A stretch of 5,842 nucleotides of DNA, from assembly GCA_030666115.1 (NCBI GenBank), contig DAOUYM010000047.1, positions 1-5,842 of the forward strand, in the 5' to 3' direction. Under the pieces are notes generated by a model. The model was not told the origin of the DNA. It ran no database searches and was given only the letters and a program-made list of their open reading frames with translations. The DNA comes from Candidatus Aenigmatarchaeota archaeon (GTDB lineage Archaea; Aenigmatarchaeota; Aenigmatarchaeia; QMZP01). The translations under genes and the position numbers were made by a program. This document shows, one piece after another, positions 1 to 5,123 of the stretch (position 1 is its first letter; each line of letters starts with the position of its first letter).

Positions 1-783
1 GTGGGTTGAGAATAGGTTGGAGAACCAGTTCCCCTTGAAAGGATTTATTATCCATAAATGAGATGTAGCAGCGGGGCCTTTTATTGTTTTGTGTTTAACC
101 ACACCTGATATCTTCCTAAGGGCAGATGCGAGTGACCTTGGCCTCTTGGTTATTACAACTGACGTGTAGTCTGCCCTGTACTCCCTTCCCCTTGATATGG
201 ACATCCTTATCAGGAGAGCTGCTATCGGAGCGAGTATGACTATGACAATCATGAAAATAATGCTGCTCCCTCCTTCCCTTCTGTCCCCAAAGAACACAGA
301 CCAGTAGGCTATCTGAGCCACATACGCGATTGCGCCTGCGATGGCAGCCGCCATGCTGGCCACCATAACATCCCTGTTTTTTATGTGTCCCATTTCATGC
401 GCTATGACAGCCTCTATCTCATCCCTTTCAAGGCTGAGAAGGCCGCTCGTAACCGCTATAACAGAGTGTTCAGGGTTCCTTCCTGTTGCGAAAGCGTTTG
501 GTACAGACTCCCTGGTTTCTATCATGTAAATTCTGGGTACAGGGATATCAGCCTCCCTTGCAAGTTCTTTCACCATATCCGCCAGCAAAACATTTTTTGT
601 TGGCTTCGCATTGTACATCCTCAGGACTATCCTGTCAGAGTACCAGTAAGAGAGGAAGTTTATCACTATTGCCAGGATCAGGGCAAATGTGGTCCCCCAT
701 AATCCCCCAACAAGCCATCCTATCACTAGCAATATGCCTGTTAGGACGCTTAGAAGTATTGCTGTACTGAACACGAGTATCAC
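1..783 (-). CDS. htpX: HtpX-type M48 membrane zinc metalloprotease, C-terminus cut by window edge
   Basis: Reading the minus strand from GTG at 783 gives 261 codons open to base 1. HtpX proteases sit in the cytoplasmic membrane and degrade damaged or misfolded membrane proteins. Visible features are two N-terminal hydrophobic segments (about residues 3-23 and 31-47), the family-like stretch NFLSYWYSDRIVLRMY (42-57), PNAFATGR (95-102), the zinc motif HEMGH (129-133, catalytic Glu130), two more hydrophobic segments (about 141-161 and 174-193), and REYRAD (200-205), whose Glu201 should be the third zinc ligand. The sequence ends at FSTH, which in the family is normally followed by a short C-terminal tail, so probably only a few tens of residues are missing. 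There is no upstream in-frame ATG; GTG at 783 is chosen, with GTG at 774 as an alternative. The in-frame upstream codons (reading RIRYNS) look protein-like, so the start is uncertain. It lies 74 bp downstream of the AK6-like gene on the same strand. Confidence 0.93.
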   Translation of the reverse strand, partial: MILVFSTAILLSVLTGILLVIGWLVGGLWGTTFALILAIVINFLSYWYSDRIVLRMYNAKPTKNVLLADMVKELAREADIPVPRIYMIETRESVPNAFATGRNPEHSVIAVTSGLLSLERDEIEAVIAHEMGHIKNRDVMVASMAAAIAGAIAYVAQIAYWSVFFGDRREGGSSIIFMIVIVILAPIAALLIRMSISRGREYRADYTSVVITKRPRSLASALRKISGVVKHKTIKGPAATSHLWIINPFKGNWFSNLFSTH

Positions 784-803
784 ACTGTTATATCTTATTC
801 TCG

Positions 804-828
804 AAATATTATATCTTTGATTTTTAAG
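804..828 (-). promoter_or_regulatory. Candidate TATA elements upstream of htpX
   Basis: On the minus strand this stretch reads as two AT-rich boxes, CTTAAAAAT (828-820) and ATATAATATT (814-805). The second is centred about 27 bases before GTG 783, the spacing expected for an archaeal TATA box driving a leaderless transcript. The first would place the transcript start about 15 bases upstream of GTG 783. No Shine-Dalgarno is visible before the GTG, which agrees with leaderless translation. This rests on spacing and composition only. Confidence 0.4.
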
Positions 829-857
829 CTTTGATCACAGAAAAATATCCCTGTTAA

Positions 858-1334
858 TCATTTCAATCCAAGTTTCTTGATTATTTCCTTCGCTACCTGG
901 TCCGGTTTCTTTCCTGTTGTATCGATCTCCAGAATATTCTTCCCTATCTCCAGGGCCTCTGTCTTGCAGACTTCCATTATCTCTGCAATGACGTTCTCCT
1001 CTGTCTTCTCTTTCCACCATCCTTTCTCCTTCCCCCTCTTCCTGATCTCATCAGCATTCGCCCTCAGTATAACGACTGTCTCTCCCGGAAGTTCGTGTGC
1101 ATAGTGGGATTCAACTATGAGGTTTTCTTCTGTTTCTATAAGCTTCCTGACCTCTTCTTTCACCCTGTCTATGTCCACCACTTTCGCTTCCCTCTTCTCG
1201 TCGTAACCACAGTATAGATTCTTCTCCCTTGCAAAATCATTCAGGCTTATCACCTTCCAGCCCAGCTTTTCCCCAAGAACATTGGCAACGGACGTCTTCC
1301 CTGTGGCCGGTGTGCCTGAAACAAGCAGTATCAT
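858..1334 (-). CDS. AK6/Fap7-family adenylate kinase-like ATPase
   Basis: A 158-residue P-loop kinase of the AK6 (Fap7/hCINAP) family. In eukaryotes and some archaea this family has adenylate kinase/ATPase activity and helps late maturation of the small ribosomal subunit by binding ribosomal protein uS11. Visible are Walker A GTPATGKT (7-14), a conserved-looking LNDFA (31-35), and YDEKREAKVVD (44-54) where the family has its substrate-region signature. ESHYAH (75-80) sits at the position of the family's D-x-H Walker B-type motif, and a basic LID-like stretch runs from 97 to 119 (IRKRGKEKGWWKEKTEENV then AEI). The ATG at 1334 places the P-loop seven residues in, as usual for the family. The protein is slightly short compared with the roughly 170-190 residues I associate with it. 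It lies between the transglutaminase-like gene (62 bp upstream) and htpX (74 bp downstream), all on the minus strand. Family assignment is firm; the physiological role is inferred. Confidence 0.88.
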   Translation of the reverse strand: MILLVSGTPATGKTSVANVLGEKLGWKVISLNDFAREKNLYCGYDEKREAKVVDIDRVKEEVRKLIETEENLIVESHYAHELPGETVVILRANADEIRKRGKEKGWWKEKTEENVIAEIMEVCKTEALEIGKNILEIDTTGKKPDQVAKEIIKKLGLK

Positions 1335-1354
1335 ATTTAGTCTTTGTGCCGGTC

Positions 1355-1362
1355 ATTTAAAT
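1355..1362 (-). promoter_or_regulatory. Candidate TATA box of the AK6-like gene
   Basis: The palindrome ATTTAAAT is centred about 24 bases upstream of the ATG at 1334, in otherwise less AT-rich sequence. This is close to the archaeal TATA-to-start distance and would give a leaderless or nearly leaderless transcript. No Shine-Dalgarno is seen before the ATG (the preceding bases read AAAGACTAAAT). It suggests the AK6-like gene can be transcribed independently of the gene upstream. Confidence 0.45.
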
Positions 1363-1365
1363 TCA

Positions 1366-1389
1366 GAAACAAGCCCGGAAACAAACCCG
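1366..1389. repeat. 12-bp tandem direct repeat, two copies
   Basis: Two adjacent 12-bp units, GAAACAAGCCCG (1366-1377) and GAAACAAACCCG (1378-1389), differ at one base. They fill most of the gap between the stop codon of the transglutaminase-like gene and the TATA-like element of the AK6-like gene. This could be a small duplication, or a paired site upstream of the AK6 promoter; nothing else supports a function. Confidence 0.6.
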
Positions 1390-1396
1390 TAAGCAA

Positions 1397-3280
1397 TCAG
1401 AAACTAAACATTGATCCTACCCATGCGAAGAACCCGTTTATGGTTTCTATTATCTGCTGCAGCCATCCCACATCATCTTCAACCAGGATGTTCCCTACCA
1501 TACCGTCCTCATACACACCATCTGACAACAGGACCACGCTTATTTCCTTGTTACCTCCTGATGTCGGATTGTATGGGAAGACGAAACTCTTGATCTCGTC
1601 CTGCTCTATGTAGAACTCCCTTGATTGATATTGACCCTCTATCCTGATCTGGACTTCTCCCCCGGCCTGCTCCAATCCCTTTATCACCACATTTATGTTA
1701 ACAGAATCCTCAACAGACGTGTTGTCTGGGATGGTGACGTCCTCTATCTTGATGTGCCTCTTGGATATCACCTTGATGTCCTGCTCAATCAGGTCACCCG
1801 ATGACGAGAAGAACTGCAGTTTGGTTTGGCCTGGTGTGGCTGGTGCTCTCAGGTTCCATGTTAGTTTTGCCTGATATCCAGGCTCAAGCCGGAGGTCCTC
1901 TGTACTGACATCGTCCCCGAAGATGAGATATGTCTTGAGGTCCTTGGCTGAGAATCCGCGGTTCTCCAGGATCGTATCCACCATGAAGGTTTCTCTTGGT
2001 GTCAGTACTTTCGGAGTGTTCAGCATCACGTTGATGTCGTCATGGATTGGTCTGGTTATCAGTTCAGGCTTTTTTACTGATCCTGCACTGTACACCGACA
2101 CAGGACAGGTGTAGGTCGTCCCACCCGAAATCCTGGGTGTCTTAACGAACCACATCACACTGTCCTCGCCACAGAAAGATAGCGTCTGGTTTTCCACAGG
2201 AACCTCAAGGAAGTAGCTGTTACCCATTGCGCAGCTCTGTATCTGTATGTAACTAAGCATGCATTCCCAGGGTATGCCACTTGACACCCTGGTCAGAAGA
2301 AGTGCATAGGATTCCCCACCGATTTCTGTTGGTATGAACTCTGTTTCAATCTTGACGCGTTCTGATTCGGTGATGTCTATTATCTCTATCTCTGGATCAT
2401 TCCTTTCCTTCCACATCAGTCCTATGTTGCTGCCCAATATCTCTGCTCTCTCAGTGTAGTTGGATCCCGGTGCGTTGGCGAACTTTATGTGGGTTCCGTC
2501 AACAGGCGCCTCCAGCCAGGTCGGGTCAAGTGATATCAGCTTCCCGTTATGTTCCACCTCAACCCATCCGTGGGGTCCCCAGTAGCTTCCTGGTGTTTCT
2601 TCTGTGTAGGCATACCCTATAGCGTAGTACGCATTAAATCCCACTTCCCTTAGCAGGGATATCAGCAGGTTGGAGTTGGAGCTGCATATGCCTCTCCTGT
2701 TCTCGAAGACCCATTGCGCTGACTTGGGAAGATCCTGATAATCATACTCATACTCAACCCAGTTGTAGACGAAATCCGTGAGCTTGAAAATCTTACCTAT
2801 GTCATCCAGACCAGAAATCAGGTTGTATGCCTTCTCAGTCATCTCCAGTGTGGCCTGAGTCACTTCCGTTTCACTGAACGACTTTCCTGGTGCAGATTCT
2901 ATCGCATCCCTTATCTCCACCTCGAAGGATGCGCTGTATGATATGTCCCTGTCTATTGGAGGGTTGTCCCAGTGCAGCCTTAGTATCTCGTTGCCCCACT
3001 GGTCATTCTCCATGAAGTAGGAATCACTCCCCATCACTCCCTGAAGTGTGTAGTCCTGTCTGTCGTTGTCCTGTGGTATGGATAGATATACATCCAGCCC
3101 GCTTGCCCTTGGAAGCGGACCCTGTGACTTTATGAAGACAATCCCGTCTTTTACCAGCTTCACCCTCATATAAGAAACAGCCTCGGGGTTCTCTATGAGT
3201 TTTGCATTTGCTATCGGAATTGTTGTGGGGATCAGCATGACCACGACAAGCGAAAAAACCAGAATATTTGACCAACGCAT
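1397..3280 (-). CDS. Secreted transglutaminase-like protein with Ig-like C-terminal domains
   Basis: A 627-residue protein that I do not recognise as a named family beyond its domains. Residues 1-26 form a Sec-type signal peptide (basic MR, hydrophobic core, cleavage likely after ANA). Residues about 27-140 look like a beta-rich N-terminal domain. Residues about 145-265 are a transglutaminase-like (papain-fold) core with a complete Cys-His-Asp triad: RRGICSSNSNLL with Cys199, GPHGWVEV with His237 and LDPTW with Asp252. The fold is shared by peptidases, amidases and transglutaminases, so the reaction is not known. Residues about 415-506 and 508-600 look like two Ig-like/CARDB-type beta domains (ILENRG, LEPGYQAKLTW, APATPGQ). 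The last 24 residues are a hydrophobic or amphipathic stretch. Besides Cys199 there are four cysteines (340, 350, 370, 392), which could form disulfides, and three N-glycosylation sequons (Asn274, 365, 520). The gene diverges from rfcS. The ATG at 3280 gives a proper signal peptide. Confidence 0.9.
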   Translation of the reverse strand: MRWSNILVFSLVVVMLIPTTIPIANAKLIENPEAVSYMRVKLVKDGIVFIKSQGPLPRASGLDVYLSIPQDNDRQDYTLQGVMGSDSYFMENDQWGNEILRLHWDNPPIDRDISYSASFEVEIRDAIESAPGKSFSETEVTQATLEMTEKAYNLISGLDDIGKIFKLTDFVYNWVEYEYDYQDLPKSAQWVFENRRGICSSNSNLLISLLREVGFNAYYAIGYAYTEETPGSYWGPHGWVEVEHNGKLISLDPTWLEAPVDGTHIKFANAPGSNYTERAEILGSNIGLMWKERNDPEIEIIDITESERVKIETEFIPTEIGGESYALLLTRVSSGIPWECMLSYIQIQSCAMGNSYFLEVPVENQTLSFCGEDSVMWFVKTPRISGGTTYTCPVSVYSAGSVKKPELITRPIHDDINVMLNTPKVLTPRETFMVDTILENRGFSAKDLKTYLIFGDDVSTEDLRLEPGYQAKLTWNLRAPATPGQTKLQFFSSSGDLIEQDIKVISKRHIKIEDVTIPDNTSVEDSVNINVVIKGLEQAGGEVQIRIEGQYQSREFYIEQDEIKSFVFPYNPTSGGNKEISVVLLSDGVYEDGMVGNILVEDDVGWLQQIIETINGFFAWVGSMFSF

Positions 3281-3346
3281 ACTTTTATTATTTATTAATA
3301 TACAGTTAAATTAACAGATTGATTAAGAGACGAGAGAGTGAGATTG
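3281..3346. promoter_or_regulatory. Divergent promoter region between transglutaminase-like gene and rfcS
   Basis: This 66-bp spacer separates two divergently oriented genes and is very AT-rich. At 3305-3315 it contains GTTAAATTAAC, a perfect inverted repeat around a central A, which can be read as a TATA box on either strand. Its centre (3310) is 30 bases from the ATG at 3280 and 28 bases from GTG 3338 (37 from ATG 3347). It could therefore serve both genes, giving a leaderless transcript leftward and a start near 3336 rightward. A second AT-rich stretch (3283-3302) may hold an alternative TATA box. The GAGAGAGTGAG run at 3332-3342 is at most a weak Shine-Dalgarno for rfcS. Confidence 0.5.
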
Positions 3347-4297
3347 ATGGGAAACATTGAAGTTTGGACAGAGAAGTATCGTCCGAAGAGTCTGGATGAT
3401 GTGATAAACCAGAGACACGTTGTTGATAGACTAAAGGCATGGGTCAAGCAGGGTAACATACCAAACATGCTGTTCGCAGGACCTGCAGGTGTCGGGAAAA
3501 CAACAATTGCCCTGGCCCTGGCAAGGGGACTGTATGGCGAGCACTGGAAGCAGAACTTCCAGGAAACCAATGCCTCGGACGAGCGTGGCATAAACGTGGT
3601 GAGGGGAAGGATAAAGGACTTTGCAAAGATGAAGCCCCTTGGTGCAGACTTCAAGATCATTTTCCTTGACGAGAGCGACAGTCTGACGCCGGAGGCACAG
3701 CAGGCTCTTAGAAGGACGATAGAGAGCTTCTCTGGCGTGTGCAGATTCATCCTAAGCTGCAATTACTCATCCAGGATAATCGAGCCCATCCAGTCCAGAT
3801 GTGCAGTCTTCAGGCTCAGGGGACTGGGCGAGAATGATGTGAAGACGTACCTGAGTAGAATAATATCCGGAGAAAAACTCAAGGCTGATACTGATGGAAT
3901 AAATGCAATATATGAGATATCGGGAGGCGACCTAAGGAAATCAACAAACCTGCTCCAGGCATCTTCTGCCCTTGGAAAGATAACCTCAAAATCAGTCTAT
4001 GAAGTGGCTGCCCGGGCAGAGCCCAGGGACGTTGAAGAGATGATAAACATGGCACTTGGAGGGAAATTCAAGGACGCAAGAGACAAGCTGCAAAACCTCC
4101 TCATAAACCAGGGTCTTTCAGGAGAGGACATAATAAGAGAGATGCACAGGCAGGTACTGAACCTGGACATAGCTGAGGAGAAGAGACTAAAACTCATCGA
4201 AAAGGTGGGCGAGTTTGAATTCAGGCTGAACCAGGGCGGATCAGAAGACATCCAGTTAGTGGCCCTTCTCACACATTTTCTAAGCATCAAGAAGTAA
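3347..4297 (+). CDS. rfcS: Replication factor C small subunit (clamp loader)
   Basis: A 316-residue AAA+ ATPase. RfcS and one RfcL form the archaeal clamp loader, which opens the PCNA ring at primer-template junctions using ATP. Landmarks, numbered from the ATG at 3347: RFC-type N-terminus WTEKYRPKSLDDV (7-19), Walker A GPAGVGKT (45-52), NASDERG (75-81), Walker B IIFLDES (104-110, acidic pair Asp108-Glu109), sensor 1 in ILSCNYSS (135-142), the SRC arginine-finger motif (150-152), and sensor 2 GGDLRK (193-198). The C-terminal helical collar domain follows from about residue 225. Length matches the family and there is no intein, although archaeal rfcS genes often carry one. The start is taken as ATG 3347 because the family normally begins a few residues before EIWTEKYRP; GTG 3338 (three residues longer) and TTG 3344 are possible. 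It is followed after 117 bp by adk, which has its own promoter elements. Confidence 0.97.
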   Translation: MGNIEVWTEKYRPKSLDDVINQRHVVDRLKAWVKQGNIPNMLFAGPAGVGKTTIALALARGLYGEHWKQNFQETNASDERGINVVRGRIKDFAKMKPLGADFKIIFLDESDSLTPEAQQALRRTIESFSGVCRFILSCNYSSRIIEPIQSRCAVFRLRGLGENDVKTYLSRIISGEKLKADTDGINAIYEISGGDLRKSTNLLQASSALGKITSKSVYEVAARAEPRDVEEMINMALGGKFKDARDKLQNLLINQGLSGEDIIREMHRQVLNLDIAEEKRLKLIEKVGEFEFRLNQGGSEDIQLVALLTHFLSIKK

Positions 4298-4334
4298 CCG
4301 TTCCATTAGATCCTTAAGCTTTGAAGCCCATTCA

Positions 4335-4364
4335 AAACCCATTTATATCCAAACCCATTTATAT
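4335..4364 (+). promoter_or_regulatory. Tandem duplicated TATA promoters of adk
   Basis: The 14-mer AAACCCATTTATAT occurs twice exactly, at 4335-4348 and 4351-4364, a 16-bp period. Each copy contains the TATA-like TTTATAT preceded by C-rich sequence. A degenerate copy (AAGCCCATTC) lies at 4324-4333. With TATA centres at about 4345 and 4361, archaeal spacing predicts transcript starts near 4371 and 4387, giving leaders of roughly 44 and 28 bases before ATG 4415. This supports adk having its own promoter or promoters, separate from rfcS. Confidence 0.6.
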
Positions 4365-4368
4365 TCTA

Positions 4369-4404
4369 TTGGTTTCAAATAATCTACAAATTATTCGAAA
4401 TTAA
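4369..4404 (+). promoter_or_regulatory. Dyad / candidate leader hairpin upstream of adk
   Basis: TTTCAAATAAT (4373-4383) and ATTATTCGAAA (4390-4400) are inverted repeats with 10 of 11 bases paired, around a 6-base loop CTACAA. As RNA the stem could extend outward by two G-U and two A-U pairs to 4369-4404, ending at the Shine-Dalgarno. It may be a leader hairpin affecting ribosome access or, as DNA, an operator over the transcript start. It is AT-rich, so stability would be modest. Function is inferred from position only. Confidence 0.5.
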
Positions 4405-4411
4405 AGGTGAT
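4405..4411 (+). promoter_or_regulatory. Shine-Dalgarno sequence of adk
   Basis: AGGTGAT is complementary to the 3' end of archaeal 16S rRNA. It abuts the first of two consecutive ATG codons (4412, 4415), leaving 0 or 3 bases of spacing, and lies 9 bases from GTG 4421. The spacing is unusually short for the ATG starts. Family alignment nevertheless favours ATG 4415, which gives MKVIFLGPPG. Confidence 0.6.
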
Positions 4412-4414
4412 ATG

Positions 4415-5083
4415 ATGAAAGTGATATTCCTTGGCCCGCCAGGTTGTGGTAAGGGCACGTACGCATCCAGGATATGCGAAAAGAATGACTGGGTACACAT
4501 ATCTACAGGAGATCTTCTAAGGTCAGCCAGGGAAGATTCGGAGCATGGTGAAACCATAAAGAAATATCAGGATACCGGTGGCCTGGTTCCGGATGAGATT
4601 GTCCTGGCAGTTCTTAAAAAAAGACTGGAAAGACCAGATGCTGAAAAAGGATTCATACTCGACGGTTTCCCAAGGACAATACCACAGGCAGATGCACTTG
4701 AAAGTATGTCTAAGATAGAAAAAGTGATAAACCTCAGGATACCCGACCATGTCATTGTAGAGAAGATACTCGCAAGAAGAACGTGCGAGGAATGCGGGAA
4801 CATCTACAACATAGCTGACATAAAATTCGGTCCAAACGATGAATACAGAATGCCTCCTATAAGCCCGGAGACAGAAGGCAAGTGTGACAAGTGCGGGGGC
4901 AGTCTTGTGTCAAGAAGCGATGAGAACAGAGAGATAATAGAGAACCGGTTGAATGTTTACAGGGAACAGACAGAACCACTGATAAAACACTACAGGGATA
5001 AGGGAATCTTAAAGGATGTTGACGTGACAGGACCTCCTGCCATAATGGTACCCAAGATACTTGGGGTCATTGGTGAAGATTAG
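4415..5083 (+). CDS. adk: Adenylate kinase, bacterial-type long form with zinc-binding LID
   Basis: A 222-residue cytosolic enzyme that interconverts AMP + ATP and 2 ADP. Visible motifs are the P-loop GPPGCGKGT (8-15 holds its core), AMP-binding HISTGDLLR (28-36), the DGFPRT signature (83-88), LID entry ARRTC (120-124), and RSDENREIIENRL (167-179), equivalent to the family's R-x-D-D-x-x-E-x-x-x-x-R-L with Arg167 and Arg178. The LID carries CEEC (124-127) and CDKC (157-160), a four-cysteine zinc site. This is the long form known from bacteria and several archaea, not the shorter AdkA found in many methanogens and Crenarchaeota. ATG 4415 matches the family start; ATG 4412 would add one Met and GTG 4421 would remove two residues. 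It has its own duplicated promoter and is followed after 40 bp by tmk, with which it may be co-transcribed. Confidence 0.96.
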   Translation: MKVIFLGPPGCGKGTYASRICEKNDWVHISTGDLLRSAREDSEHGETIKKYQDTGGLVPDEIVLAVLKKRLERPDAEKGFILDGFPRTIPQADALESMSKIEKVINLRIPDHVIVEKILARRTCEECGNIYNIADIKFGPNDEYRMPPISPETEGKCDKCGGSLVSRSDENREIIENRLNVYREQTEPLIKHYRDKGILKDVDVTGPPAIMVPKILGVIGED

Positions 5084-5121
5084 GATATTTAGATATTCGG
5101 ATTAGTATTAGGATACTTAGA
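5079..5121. repeat. 15-bp direct repeat in the adk-tmk spacer
   Basis: ATTAGGATATTTAGA (5079-5093) and ATTAGGATACTTAGA (5107-5121) match at 14 of 15 bases with a 28-bp period. A partial unit, GGATTAG, lies between them at 5099-5105. The first copy overlaps the adk stop codon (5081-5083) and the second ends three bases before the tmk ATG. The first copy contains TATTTAGATAT-like sequence centred near 5091, which could act as a TATA box for a start near 5118. No clear Shine-Dalgarno precedes tmk. It could be a regulatory pair or a local duplication. Confidence 0.6.
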
Positions 5122-5123
5122 AT

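Noticed and set aside
385..702. Open frame of 105 codons on the plus strand opposite htpX
   Set aside because: It is antisense to the HEMGH-containing htpX frame, which explains this region fully; the translation shows no family features.
839..850. Oligo-T run on the minus strand just after the AK6-like gene as a possible terminator
   Set aside because: Five consecutive T residues in AT-rich archaeal intergenic DNA are too weak a signal, and the spot overlaps the region just upstream of the htpX promoter.
1335..1396. Possible small RNA or CRISPR-like repeat in the gap upstream of the AK6-like gene
   Set aside because: There are only two 12-bp units with no spacers; the rest of the gap is explained by a TATA-like element.
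3668..3679. Walker B of RfcS reads D-E-S-D instead of D-E-A-D
   Set aside because: Only the Asp-Glu pair is needed for ATP hydrolysis and the third position varies among clamp loader subunits, so this is not notable.
3295..3762. Open frame of 155 codons on the minus strand opposite the start of rfcS
   Set aside because: It lies antisense over the strongly conserved N-terminal half of rfcS and gives a Ser/Leu/Arg-rich translation with no recognisable motif.
3997..4290. Open frame of 97 codons on the minus strand opposite the end of rfcS
   Set aside because: Its Ser/Phe-rich translation is the usual by-product of the reverse strand of Glu/Lys/Arg-rich coding sequence.
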